Positions 8,193 through 16,548 of a DNA stretch of 64,000 bases are shown here, piece by piece. The notes below the pieces were generated by a model. The model ran no database searches, was not told where the DNA came from, and saw only the letters and a program-made list of their open reading frames with translations. The translations under genes and the position numbers were made by a program. The stretch lies in assembly GCA_963802915.1 (NCBI GenBank), contig CAWDKQ010000011.1, forward strand, positions 186,001-250,000, read 5' to 3'. The DNA is from JAICMB01 sp963802915. GTDB taxonomy: Bacteria; Acidobacteriota; Terriglobia; Bryobacterales; Bryobacteraceae. How positions within the stretch are numbered: the stretch's first letter is position 1; each line of letters starts with the position of its first letter.

Positions 8193-9632
8193 CAGTCCGG
8201 GGTGAAAGTCAGAAAACAGTTTTCCAGAAGAATGTTTGATCGTAGAATCGTCATATGGCGATGGGCAGGCGGCGGGAGCAGCAGGAAGAGATTTGGGTGC
8301 CGAATTGCGAATTGGCGCGGCCCACGAGCCATCCTTTTTATGAGCGTCTGAACCAACTTCTCGCGCGACACGATTTTGACGGATTTGTGGAAAGGCAATG
8401 CCAGCGTTTTTATGCGGCCACAATGGGACGCCCTGGTCTCGCTCCTGGAATCTACTTCCGTTTGCTGTTGGTGGGGTACTTCGAAGGGATCGATAGCGAA
8501 CGAGGGATCTCCTGGCGAGCAGGAGACTCGTTGTCGATCCGGGAGTTCGTGGGGATTCGACGGCACGAGAGTGCGCCGGATCACACGACGATCTCGCGCA
8601 CGCGGCGGTTGATCGATGTGGAAACGCATCGCCAGGTGTTCCATTGGATTCTGGAACTGCTGGCCGACGCGGGACTGGTGAAGGGGAAGCGGATCGGCAT
8701 CGACGCGACGACGCTGGAAGCCAATGCGGCATTGCGATCGATCGTGCGGCGCGATAACGGGGAAAGCTACGAAGCATTCTTGAAAGGACTGGCGCGGCAG
8801 TCTGGGATCGCGACGCCGACGCGAGAAGATCTGGCGCGGGTGGATCGGAAGCGGGAAAAGAAAGGGTCGAACGACGAGTGGGTGAATCCCCACGACCCGG
8901 ACGCGCGCATCACCAAGATGAAGTGCGGGGGCACGCATTTGGCACATAAGGCCGAGCACGCGGTGGACATGGATACGGGCGCGGTGGTGGCGGTGACCCT
9001 GCAGGAAGCCGATTTGGGCGACACCACGACGATCAAGGAAACGCTGGCGGAAGCTGGCACGACGGTGGCTGAGTTGATGGAGCGCGAGGCTGAGATGCGG
9101 CCGACCGAAGAGCCGCAAGTCCATGTGGGCGGGGTCGAGGAAATAGTGGCCGACAAGGGCTACCACAGCGGACCGATATTGCAGGAGATGAAGGCCCTGG
9201 GTGTGCGCACCTATATCTCCGAGAAGAAGCAAACCGGGAAACGGCATTGGGTGGGGAAAGAAGAACAACGCGATGCGGTATACGCCAACCGGCAACGGTT
9301 GCAGCGGCCGAAAGGCAAGCAGCTTTTGCGGAGGCGTGGTGAACTGATCGAACGGACGTTCGCACATTGTTATCGCACGGGAGCCATGCGGCGAACGCAC
9401 CTGCGAAAACACAACAACATTCTCAAACGGATGCTGATCCACGTGGCGGCCATGAATCTGGGGCTGCTATTGCGAAACACGTACGGAATCGGAACTCCGA
9501 GAGGGCTGCAAGGACTCTCGATTACGCTCCATTTTCTGGTCGCTCTGATCGCGCAGGCGATTAGCTCCGAACCGAGGGGGGTTCTTGGGGACAAGAGTAA
9601 CCACTAAAGGCTTGGTAGCGTCTCTCTTTCAA
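8193..9632 (+). mobile_element. IS1182-family insertion sequence
   Basis: About 1.44 kb inserted in the kinase gene and flanked by the direct repeat CTCTAG (8187-8192 and 9633-9638). The CTAG core suits the palindromic targets known for IS1182 elements. Deleting one repeat copy and the insert restores the kinase frame exactly. The ends share an imperfect TGAAAGNNAGA inverted motif near 8202 and 9629, but I cannot fix the terminal inverted repeats to the base. It carries one transposase gene. Confidence 0.7.
8255..9607 (+). CDS. IS1182-family DDE transposase
   Basis: A 450-residue transposase with the DUF772 N-terminal domain (GRPGLAPGIYFRLLLVGYFEGI) and the DDE catalytic domain: first Asp in GIDATTLEANA, second in EIVADKGYHS, and the glutamate in RRGELIERTFAH. 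YISEKKQTGKRHW and NNILKRMLIHVAAMNLG are typical of IS1182. It appears intact from ATG to stop and could still be active. It lies inside the element that disrupts the kinase gene, on the same strand. Another protein could not plausibly account for this architecture. Confidence 0.9.
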   Translation: MAMGRRREQQEEIWVPNCELARPTSHPFYERLNQLLARHDFDGFVERQCQRFYAATMGRPGLAPGIYFRLLLVGYFEGIDSERGISWRAGDSLSIREFVGIRRHESAPDHTTISRTRRLIDVETHRQVFHWILELLADAGLVKGKRIGIDATTLEANAALRSIVRRDNGESYEAFLKGLARQSGIATPTREDLARVDRKREKKGSNDEWVNPHDPDARITKMKCGGTHLAHKAEHAVDMDTGAVVAVTLQEADLGDTTTIKETLAEAGTTVAELMEREAEMRPTEEPQVHVGGVEEIVADKGYHSGPILQEMKALGVRTYISEKKQTGKRHWVGKEEQRDAVYANRQRLQRPKGKQLLRRRGELIERTFAHCYRTGAMRRTHLRKHNNILKRMLIHVAAMNLGLLLRNTYGIGTPRGLQGLSITLHFLVALIAQAISSEPRGVLGDKSNH

Positions 9633-9638
9633 CTCTAG

Positions 9639-10155
9639 GTATCAGTCTCCGCAAGTAAAGTCGTTCATCGAGCAGTTGGCTCTCTTAGAAGTTGCCGATC
9701 AGCTCCAAATTTGCCGGGAGATGTCTAAACCTCTTTTCTCGGTGCTTGGCCAAGAACCATTAGCGCCAAGCCTCCCGCAATTTCTCGCGGTGTATGAACG
9801 CCTCGTCGAAGCCAAGGACTACGGTTGGAGCTACGCTGAAACGATTGCGGACAACATGCAGGCAATCTTCAAGCACGAACATATTCCACCAGCCGACCGC
9901 GCATACGCTTTGGATCTCGCAATCCGCGCAGCGTACTACATGAACCGCTTCGCAGCAATGGCCACCTGCCGGTCGATGATCACGACAATCGAAGATGAAA
10001 CTCTCGGATTTCACATCGCTGAAGTCCTCCTCAAGCATCGTGAAACCTTCATCGCAGACATCGAAGTCAGCGAATGCCGAACAGATGCCATCCGGAACGC
10101 ACTACGGAAAATAAAACAGCCGGAAAACGAACCCCCAGATAGCGTGCCATTCTGA
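9639..10155 (+). pseudogene. Ser/Thr protein kinase, 3' part
   Basis: Continuation of the kinase gene after the insertion, beginning RYQSPQVKSFIEQLALL. It encodes an all-helical C-terminal region of about 170 residues (DLQIC-like motif QLQICREM, then TPR-like helices with AYALDLAIRAAYYMNRF) with no transmembrane segment. Such regions often follow the kinase domain in soluble bacterial kinases and may bind partners. Translation could only start at an internal TTG (9676), so a stable product is doubtful. Confidence 0.65.
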
Positions 10156-10236
10156 TCAGACTCTCTGGTCCCTGGTCCCTGGTCTGGTCGTTTTGGCCCT
10201 CGCGGAATAGTGCCTTCCATTGCTATGCTCCGATGC

Positions 10237-10818
10237 ATGGACCTCTACAATCGACTGGACGAACTGATTGGCATGACGCACCTTCTTATCGACGACGTCA
10301 ATCTGCTCAAGCCCGGTGTTGGAGCGTTAGCGCCAAATCCTTCTCAGGCTCAAGAGGCGAATCGCCGGTTCTACATTCGCGCAGTGTTCGCGCTGGTGGA
10401 GGCTTTCGTTGAGCAACATCGACGACTTTTGCTTGATCTTGTGGACGTCCAAAAAATTACGCTCGACGAAACGACCATCACGAAACTCCAGGAGATCCGC
10501 ATCATCCCGCATCCTGACGGCAGAATAGAGCAGCGCACGCAGTACTTGCGCACCTTCGAGAAAATCCGAACGGTCTACACCGCGGCAGGCGTTGGTTTCA
10601 ACGAACCGCTCAATATTTCCTTCGAGGATCAGCAGTGGGAGAGCTTTCAGGAGGCGATGCGTATCCGCAACGGGATCACCCACCCCAAGAACGTGCAGGA
10701 CTGCTGGATCTCGGAACACCATCTTCAGACAGTGGATGAGGCGCATGAGTGGTTCAAGACCTTACCAAACGAATTCGTTCGTGTTGCACGAGCGCACCGT
10801 GCCGCGCACCACTGGTGA
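10237..10818 (+). CDS. HEPN-like domain protein
   Basis: A 193-residue soluble helical protein. RNGITH matches the R-x4-H motif of HEPN domains (often RNases in toxin-antitoxin and defence systems), placed in a helix after a long helix with EAFVEQHRRLLLDL, as the fold requires. No partner antitoxin nucleotidyltransferase (MNT) gene is adjacent. I prefer the ATG at 10237 (MDLYNRLDEL), which starts an amphipathic helix, over the GTG nine codons upstream; neither has a clear Shine-Dalgarno. It follows the broken kinase gene at 80 bp. The function is inferred from the motif only. Confidence 0.55.
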   Translation: MDLYNRLDELIGMTHLLIDDVNLLKPGVGALAPNPSQAQEANRRFYIRAVFALVEAFVEQHRRLLLDLVDVQKITLDETTITKLQEIRIIPHPDGRIEQRTQYLRTFEKIRTVYTAAGVGFNEPLNISFEDQQWESFQEAMRIRNGITHPKNVQDCWISEHHLQTVDEAHEWFKTLPNEFVRVARAHRAAHHW

Positions 10819-10870
10819 ACCCTGCGCGGTTCGTTCGGTTTCTCTATACTTGGTTGGGAGCAAAGCGACC

Positions 10871-11548
10871 ATGAACCATCCGAAACAAGAATCGAAGTGG
10901 GGCATTTTCGGGCAGCTTGTTGCTGCTGTTGGGGTGATTGTAGCCGTCGTTGGTCTGATTTTCGGCATAAAAGCTTTCTTCCGTGATACTGCCAAGTCGG
11001 ATAACGAGAACGCCAGGATTCTTGCGGCGCAGGCTCCGGTGCTTGAGTTTCAGACGGCAACGTTTTTTCAGGATCTTGAGTCGGGTGATTACGTGTACTT
11101 GAACGTTCCCGTGAAACAGGTGAGTGGTGACGCGATCAAGCACTTTGATGTGAAGTTCTGGACGAACCTCGTGCCGGACCCAGAGAAACCGTTCCAGCAC
11201 ATGCTTCTCGCGGATCACGCGGCGCCGTCACCTCTGAAGCATCCGGGACTCAATGATGTGATCCCTTCTGGCAGCGCGACAGGAGGCGACATCGTCACGT
11301 TTAAACTGGTCGGTTTTCCCAATCAACTCAACACTGATGTTCTCTGCAACCCAAATGAGGCGGGGAAACCCGTCTTGGGAATAAAGGTAGCGCTGCATTA
11401 CGTGACCACCACCAACAACGAGTACCCTGGCATCCCGCAATGCTTTGAATTCGCCGTGAACCAGTCACGTCCGTCGGCCGCAACGAACTGTTCTCGACCT
11501 ATCGCGGGCGTTGAGCTTGTCCCAAAACAATGCGCAGACACGCAATGA
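10871..11548 (+). CDS. membrane-anchored protein of unknown function
   Basis: A 225-residue protein with one N-terminal transmembrane helix (GQLVAAVGVIVAVVGLIFGI, about 15-34) followed by a soluble, beta-rich region with two Cys near the C-terminus. I do not recognise the family. It starts at ATG 10871, 52 bp after the HEPN-like gene on the same strand, so the two may be co-transcribed. Gene neighbours (TIR, Mrr, kinase, HEPN pieces) are of types common in defence islands, but this gene shows no diagnostic motif. Confidence 0.6.
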   Translation: MNHPKQESKWGIFGQLVAAVGVIVAVVGLIFGIKAFFRDTAKSDNENARILAAQAPVLEFQTATFFQDLESGDYVYLNVPVKQVSGDAIKHFDVKFWTNLVPDPEKPFQHMLLADHAAPSPLKHPGLNDVIPSGSATGGDIVTFKLVGFPNQLNTDVLCNPNEAGKPVLGIKVALHYVTTTNNEYPGIPQCFEFAVNQSRPSAATNCSRPIAGVELVPKQCADTQ

Positions 11549-11571
11549 AGGACGAAAGCCGCCAGCGGCCC

Positions 11572-11603
11572 GCTTGATGCCATATATGCTTGATGCCATA
11601 TAT
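11572..11603. repeat. perfect 16-bp tandem duplication
   Basis: GCTTGATGCCATATAT occurs twice head to tail (11572-11587, 11588-11603) directly after the stop of the membrane-protein gene and just before the tRNA-Phe fragment. It may be a slippage product or a footprint of integration. Confidence 0.7.
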
Positions 11604-11720
11604 AATGATGCAGTTGGGCTGCGCTCTTCCGTTCCAAACCCGTTCCAGTATATAAGGATATTTCTGGCGTTTTCTGGTCGGCTCATCGAATGGAATCAGT
11701 GGGTTGTGGCTGCTTGAGTG

Positions 11721-11768
11721 CAGCCCTGAAAAGGCTGGCGTCGGCGGTTCGATTCCGTCCGTGGCCAC
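11721..11768 (+). other. 3' fragment of tRNA-Phe(GAA), integration-site-like
   Basis: The stretch folds as the 3' half of a tRNA: anticodon stem CAGCC/GGCTG around loop CTGAAAA (anticodon GAA), variable GCGTC, T stem GGCGG/CCGTC with loop TTCGATT, then acceptor strand CGTGGCC and discriminator A. The 5' half (expected to start GGCCACG and carry the D arm) is absent. Partial 3' tRNA ends are typical att sites left by tyrosine-recombinase elements. It cannot be a working tRNA. Confidence 0.65.
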
Positions 11769-12030
11769 AAACGACCACCGGCATGTCGAGTTGTTAGCTT
11801 CGGAGGGTTGTGGAGCCCTCCTTGCGCTTGGAACATCGATGTCTATTGATTGCGCGGTACGAACGGACCCTCGATAGCTCGGATGAATCATTGTTCGGGA
11901 CGACCTTGCGTCGTGAACACGAATCAAGTTCAGCGTGCAATAGCGTGCAATGCGCAACGGCATCTATAGCAAAAAGGGCAATATCTGCAACGAAGTTTCT
12001 GCAACTTGCGAGTCAGACTGACCTATCAAC

Positions 12031-12055
12031 TGTCCGAATCCCTCTCTCTCCGCCA
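12031..12055 (+). other. 3' terminal fragment of tRNA-Ser with CCA
   Basis: T loop TCCGAAT (one change from TTCGAAT), T stem 3' strand CCCTC, acceptor strand TCTCTCC, discriminator G and encoded CCA fit the last 25 bases of a tRNA-Ser whose 5' acceptor strand would be GGAGAGA. Nothing upstream continues the tRNA. A second att-like scar only 260 bp from the tRNA-Phe fragment. Confidence 0.55.
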
Positions 12056-12660
12056 GATATCAAATTTGCCGCTTCTCGCCGATAAGCTCGACCAAGTACA
12101 GATCCGGATTCGTTCCGGGTTTCGGCGGCGTCGCTCACTACATAGCGCGAGCAACTCTTTTGTGCAAGCGGACGATGGGCCGCCCTCCGCGCCATACTAA
12201 CCAGCCACCTAGCCACGGTATCAGAACTTCAAGCCACGGCCCGGTGCTGGAATCCGGCGGCGAGATCTATGGCGACACCGATTCGCCTCACGCTCCTCCG
12301 GGACATCGTTCGCCGGGTCCCCGCACCACATTCGAACCACGATTCACGGCTACTCACACTCTGGGCACGGACAATTTAGCGCAAGTTCAGCCGCTGATGG
12401 CTCTCCTCCCGGCAGCCTATTGCCAGTCGCCTGGATGGGAGGAACGGGAGAAGGTTTGCACGTTGGCTGGTTTCGGAGGGCGGAGTAGGTGCCGCGCAAG
12501 TCGCTCAGAACGGAGTACTTCGGCCGCCTTGAGCATGAACCCAGGGCGGCCGGAAGCGAGTACAGAAGTGATTACTTGGGAATGCGGTAGGTTCGCTCCT
12601 GCGAAACATTCTTCGAAGATTCGATATTCTCGCCGCCTTTGCTTAAAGCAGAACGTTGGT
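12056..12660. other. stretch without a recognisable gene
   Basis: About 600 bases between the tRNA-Ser fragment and the receiver-domain fragment. Open frames exist on both strands but are Arg/Ser/Pro-rich and match no family I know. I see no repeat or strong hairpin. Confidence 0.35.
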
Positions 12661-13286
12661 CGGACCGGAAAGGAGGTGTTGGCCTTTATCCGACAGCATC
12701 CGCAACTCGCACGCATTCCGGTCATCATCCTAAGCTCTTTCCCAAAGGGAGTAGGGGGCGATGACACGACCGCGGCGGATGCGTACCTGACGAAGCCTGG
12801 CTCGCTGGACGGGTTCCTCAGTCTTGGACCCGAGATTCGGGATGTTTTCCACCGCGTTCGGGCGGAGCGTGGTTCTCCCGATCGCGCGCCGAGCGTTCTC
12901 GATGTTGTTCTGATGTCGTCGCTCATCGCCTTCGTCATACCTGCAAGAAGCCTCATGCTCGTTGCGGTCGCCGATGAACTGTCATTGAGCTTGGACAGTA
13001 TAGCGTTCTGTTTGTCCATCATTACGCCTTCGTCCACGCCCTGCTTCACAGCCAGCACTATTTCGGCACCTATCAACACGATGACGACAATCTCTAAGAT
13101 CAGGTCCCGCGTCGCTACCCAGCTTCCATGACGGCGATCCAACTCCTGCATGTAGAACTGGGCTTCGAGAAGCTTGGCTACTTGAAACTCGTTGGGAATC
13201 TGTGGGCTGTTTATGAGGTCGAAACATTCCTTGGCTTGCGCTTTTAGATCTTCGGGTCTCGCTTTCTCAAACTGTTCGAAGGTCAT
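12417..13286 (-). CDS. small membrane protein, 3' end probably replaced
   Basis: The 289-codon frame is native only for about its first 130 residues (13286 down to ~12890): a helical N-terminus (TFEQFEKARPEDLKAQAKEC), a transmembrane helix (LILEIVVIVLIGAEIVL) and a coiled-coil-like tail (MDKQNAILSKLNDSS). Beyond that the residues are antisense to the receiver fragment and low in coding character. It starts 14 bp after the stop of the protease gene on the same strand and was probably its operon partner. No family recognised. Confidence 0.45.
   Translation of the reverse strand: MTFEQFEKARPEDLKAQAKECFDLINSPQIPNEFQVAKLLEAQFYMQELDRRHGSWVATRDLILEIVVIVLIGAEIVLAVKQGVDEGVMMDKQNAILSKLNDSSSATATSMRLLAGMTKAMSDDIRTTSRTLGARSGEPRSARTRWKTSRISGPRLRNPSSEPGFVRYASAAVVSSPPTPFGKELRMMTGMRASCGCCRIKANTSFPVRPTFCFKQRRREYRIFEECFAGANLPHSQVITSVLASGRPGFMLKAAEVLRSERLARHLLRPPKPANVQTFSRSSHPGDWQ
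12661..12870 (+). pseudogene. C-terminal fragment of a response-regulator receiver domain
   Basis: The frame reads RTGKEVLAFIRQHPQLARIP, then VIILSSFP, AADAYLTKPGSLDGFLSL. This is the beta4-alpha4-beta5 half of a CheY-like receiver, of the stand-alone Rcp1 type, with the conserved Ser/Thr switch region (SS) and the Lys-Pro dipeptide (TKP). The phosphoacceptor Asp and everything N-terminal are missing. The frame fades near 12870, where the opposite-strand gene begins. Confidence 0.55.
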
Positions 13287-13300
13287 CAGGCATACCTCGA

Positions 13301-14980
13301 TCAGTTATGGACAGGAATGGTTTTTCGGTATGGTTCATAGTCCGTCGAGACCCGTTCTACGATCTTCTTGTCGAGAACCCGCACCTTTGCAGACTCCGGG
13401 TTCTTCTCTGAATACAGTTCGAGCGACACTGTTCCGCAGGACGGGGAGATGGCATCCGAGGGATAGGTATACAGTCCCTCATATGACGCATCGGTCGCGT
13501 TCACGAAGTAGTTGTGAACATCTAGGACCTTGGCAACCTTTCCGGGCTGTATCGGCTCAACTTCGTGATCACCACACATCAGCCGCATTCGATAAAAGTC
13601 GGTCTTAAACCGCATCTTGGCGGGCATCGTAGATACGCCGTTGCGGGCCGTAAGACCACGCGCAAACGCAGACCCGAGCGTTTCACGAAGTTTCGGTGTG
13701 GCTCGGATCTGGGTAACGGGCTGGTATTCTCCTACATACTCCTGCCAACTCCGCAGTTCGTCCAAGGGCTGGAACGTCTGTTGTACCGCGACGCTCGATT
13801 TCCGGGTACGCTTGGACTTCTCCTTCGCCGCCGCGACGTCGCTCCGCTCCATGAGGTGGTACTTCAACACTGGCGTCATGATCGCGATGTCGTAATCACC
13901 CTCGGAGAATATGTACGGTCGCGCATCGAACTTCTCCATACCAGCAGCCGCCTTGATCGAGTCGAGCGGATAGACGGTCTTCGGCTCAACCGGCAGGGAT
14001 CTCGCCGATGGTGGGCTGACACTGGCGAGCTTCCTCACAGCCTTCGCCAAGGTCTCCTCCAGTTGTTCGACACGAACGATGCCAGAGATGCCCGGTCCGG
14101 TTCGTTCACTTCTATCGGCAAACGTTGTGATCCCAATAACGTTGCCCACGGAGTTGAACAGCGGTCCTCCCGAGTTTCCCGGATTGATGTTGATGTCAGA
14201 GATGATCGCCCGCTCTTCAAGCTTGCTGACGATTCCGACGGTGAGGATTTTCCGGAGACTTAGCGGACTACCAATCGTGAACACGCGCTCGCCTTCAATC
14301 GCGAGCGGTTGTCCCAGCGAAGCGTGCGCGAGCGGAGCGACGATCGCGCCAGGGAGACCTGCTTTGTTCACCAACAGTACTGCCACGTCCTTTTCTGGAT
14401 CAGCAGCAAGCAGTACGGCGGCAACTTTGTGATCGTCATCGATCTGCACGGCGATATATTCCGATGGCCCCACGACGTGCTGGTTGGTCACGACGAGGCC
14501 GCGTTCATCAACGAGGAATCCCGTGCCGTGACCGAATTCACTCCAAACCGTGACCACGCTGTCCTGGTATTTCCGGAACAGGGGGGCAAGACTGTCCTGC
14601 GTTCTTCCGGGAGCTTCAGCGGCGGGCACGATCTGAGAATCCGCGTTGTCGTTACTGAGTTCGAGTTTCGCGGGAGTGCCGGATGTCAGGGTGATTTTCA
14701 GGTCCCACTTGAACTGTTTCCCTTCAAATTCCAGTGGTGCGTCAGACCTGACGAGGTACGTCCCGCAGGCGAGATTCAGTTCCGTCGTGCCATCAAATCC
14801 CGTACTGGCCTGCACGGACCGCGTCGCCGTGACTTCTCTTATCGAGAGCTTCAGTTTCGGTACAGGTTTTAAGTTTAGATTCTTGTCAACGAGTTGCGCG
14901 TTCACTTTCAGTGAACACGGCTCAGTCTGTGCTTCGACGAGCCCGAGTGTAGATAGCAGCGTGGCTATGATCAGTCGCAT
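13301..14980 (-). CDS. secreted trypsin-like (DegP/S1C-type) serine protease
   Basis: A 559-residue protein. Residues 1-17 form a signal peptide (IIATLLSTLGLVEAQ). About 20-110 look like a transthyretin-like beta-sandwich (ATRSVQASTGFDGTTELNL). The protease domain has the triad His168 (TNQHVV), Asp198 (DPEKDVAVL) and Ser270 (NPGNSGGPL). The C-terminal ~230 residues match no domain I know and lack an obvious PDZ repeat. It should act outside the cytoplasmic membrane. The small membrane protein gene follows immediately. A regulatory or stress role is possible; the substrate is unknown. Confidence 0.8.
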   Translation of the reverse strand: MRLIIATLLSTLGLVEAQTEPCSLKVNAQLVDKNLNLKPVPKLKLSIREVTATRSVQASTGFDGTTELNLACGTYLVRSDAPLEFEGKQFKWDLKITLTSGTPAKLELSNDNADSQIVPAAEAPGRTQDSLAPLFRKYQDSVVTVWSEFGHGTGFLVDERGLVVTNQHVVGPSEYIAVQIDDDHKVAAVLLAADPEKDVAVLLVNKAGLPGAIVAPLAHASLGQPLAIEGERVFTIGSPLSLRKILTVGIVSKLEERAIISDININPGNSGGPLFNSVGNVIGITTFADRSERTGPGISGIVRVEQLEETLAKAVRKLASVSPPSARSLPVEPKTVYPLDSIKAAAGMEKFDARPYIFSEGDYDIAIMTPVLKYHLMERSDVAAAKEKSKRTRKSSVAVQQTFQPLDELRSWQEYVGEYQPVTQIRATPKLRETLGSAFARGLTARNGVSTMPAKMRFKTDFYRMRLMCGDHEVEPIQPGKVAKVLDVHNYFVNATDASYEGLYTYPSDAISPSCGTVSLELYSEKNPESAKVRVLDKKIVERVSTDYEPYRKTIPVHN

Positions 14981-15101
14981 GGAAATAGAATCATACTCTA
15001 TTTCGCCTCGTATTTAAGAGGAATGTGAATCCAGTAGCCATAGATTTGATTTGGCTTATAGCCCATTTATGCTATACGTAATCAGGGGCAGCTCGCGGAC
15101 T

Positions 15102-15473
15102 CTACCGAGGATTTTGCGGGCTTATCTCGTTCCCAAGCGGGTCCCGGACGAACGGTGCCGCATCGACGATGTTTCCGCCGACGACGGTTTTCATCTCTCG
15201 CTGAGCCTGTGCACAAACGACGAATGCTGCTAGATCGTGCCCATCCGACACGCCGATGGCGTAAGCGTCTGCTGCCTGCTCGTGTTGAAACGCGCTCACG
15301 TTCCAACTTCCTCCGGATTGAGGTGACCAACATCCGACCCAAAATAGGTCTCGGGGGCCAGCGCACCCTCGCGTCAGAGCCTCTTGTTCAATTCCGCTAC
15401 GGATTTGTGTTTTCGTTAATTCTCGTGGTGTATTCACGACGCCACGGATGGCACGAAAGTCAGCCCTGATCAT
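15102..15473 (-). CDS. hypothetical protein
   Basis: A 123-residue frame with balanced composition (LFWVGCW, SAFQHEQAADAYAIGV), while the opposite strand is Arg-rich and shadow-like. That asymmetry and its position in a same-strand series (zinc-ribbon-like gene upstream, protease downstream) are the only support. No known domain, signal peptide or membrane segment. Confidence 0.35.
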   Translation of the reverse strand: MIRADFRAIRGVVNTPRELTKTQIRSGIEQEALTRGCAGPRDLFWVGCWSPQSGGSWNVSAFQHEQAADAYAIGVSDGHDLAAFVVCAQAQREMKTVVGGNIVDAAPFVRDPLGNEISPQNPR

Positions 15474-15512
15474 CCAGAATAAATGTCCAGCAATGGAGGT
15501 TTATCGCCCAGT

Positions 15513-16199
15513 TCATGGCGTAGACTCATCATCGCAATCGTCAAATGACGGATGGGAACCGAAACGCCCGTCCTCTCTCAACCGCCAATAATCGCGAGAC
15601 CCGTCGAGCCGACGTTCCTCCCGGTGATTATCGATTTCTGTCAACGTGGCATCGACCTCTTCCAATTGATCAAGTTCGGGAGTGCTTTCCACTGGGAGAG
15701 TCGATCGCGATATTTTCATCGAGGCAGGCGGAGCTTTTGGCGGCTGCTTCGGGCGCTTTCTGGAAACTGCTCGGGAAGACTTCTTGGCAGTACTGTGCGA
15801 CGTCGCCTTGGACCTTGGCGGTTGTTGGAGAGGCGGCTGATAGTTCCGCAAATTTGGATCGGCCCTGCGTGGGCAGCGTAGTCGCAGATGGCATGAGACC
15901 AGGTCTTCTCGAACGGGCACGCCACAACCCGGACAATTGACTTGCTGCCGAGTGCATGCGCTCGAAGTCCGGTTACCAGACGTGGAGTGGGTTGCCCTGG
16001 ACGCAGAACGGGCGGCCTTCGAACTAGAGCCTGTTATTAGTGGTTCCTCGCTCCCTTTTTTCTTGAAGCCGGACGAGAGGGTTGAAACAGAAGAGCTCTT
16101 ACTCCCATCGGGCGCGTCTCCAGTATCAGGCCGATAGCCAGATCCGAAGCAGAACGTGCAGTTCTCATTGCTACCGCCGCAACCACATTGATTCGTCAT
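15513..16199 (-). CDS. zinc-ribbon-like protein of unknown function
   Basis: A 228-residue protein with two Cys clusters: CGCGGSNENCTFCFGSGY at the N-terminus (four spaced Cys, as in small CxC...CxxC zinc knuckles) and CPGCGVPVREDLVSCHLRLRC near residues 90-110. The middle and C-terminal parts are Ser/Pro/Lys-rich and probably disordered. I do not recognise a named family. It may bind nucleic acid or a protein partner. It is divergent from a small plus-strand gene 12 bp away. Confidence 0.5.
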   Translation of the reverse strand: MTNQCGCGGSNENCTFCFGSGYRPDTGDAPDGSKSSSVSTLSSGFKKKGSEEPLITGSSSKAARSASRATHSTSGNRTSSACTRQQVNCPGCGVPVREDLVSCHLRLRCPRRADPNLRNYQPPLQQPPRSKATSHSTAKKSSRAVSRKRPKQPPKAPPASMKISRSTLPVESTPELDQLEEVDATLTEIDNHREERRLDGSRDYWRLREDGRFGSHPSFDDCDDESTP

Positions 16200-16210
16200 A
16201 TGACGACACG

Positions 16211-16495
16211 ATGCTATCGTTCTTTGGACCGAACTACAAGTCTTCAGCTAAGGACTGCTCGGCGGCCATCGCAACCGAGAACAAATCGATGGATGAGCTC
16301 TTCAGCGTCGTCATGAACGCGCGAATCCTGGAGCGCGACCCGGACGGAGAGATATTCAAATGGGTGCGGTCGGTTATCGAGCAATGGGCGGAAGACAGCC
16401 AGTACCGCAAGAACGCTGAGGAGCTGATGCAGCGGGCGCTTGACCGGAAGAACGGGGCGAAATTCGAAGGCGACATCGAAACAACTCCCCGTTAG
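16211..16495 (+). CDS. small hypothetical protein
   Basis: A 94-residue acidic helical protein (DELFSVVMNARILERDPDGE, EEQW-like IEQWAEDSQYRKNAEELMQR). It begins at ATG 16211 just downstream of the divergent zinc-ribbon gene. No domain is recognised. The opposite strand has an open frame here, but it is the run-on of a kinase relic. Support is composition and context only. Confidence 0.4.
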   Translation: MLSFFGPNYKSSAKDCSAAIATENKSMDELFSVVMNARILERDPDGEIFKWVRSVIEQWAEDSQYRKNAEELMQRALDRKNGAKFEGDIETTPR

Positions 16496-16548
16496 TTCGG
16501 TGCATGCGCAAGGGAATTGGAATCCTCGATCCTGGAATATCAGAGACG

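Noticed and set aside
8189..9442. 417-codon frame antisense to the IS1182 transposase
   Set aside because: His/Arg/Pro-rich shadow of a high-GC gene; no family and no start signal.
10160..10187. TGGTCCC tandem repeats
   Set aside because: Three short units, low information; not a regulatory array.
11499..11963. Minus-strand reading frame containing ATDGIEPPTPAFSGL
   Set aside because: It is the complement of the tRNA-Phe 3' fragment; such GIEPP-type peptides are known artefacts of tRNA antisense.
12013..12216. Minus-strand frame ending SGGERGIRTVDRSV
   Set aside because: Complement of the tRNA-Ser 3' fragment, a well-known spurious ORF type.
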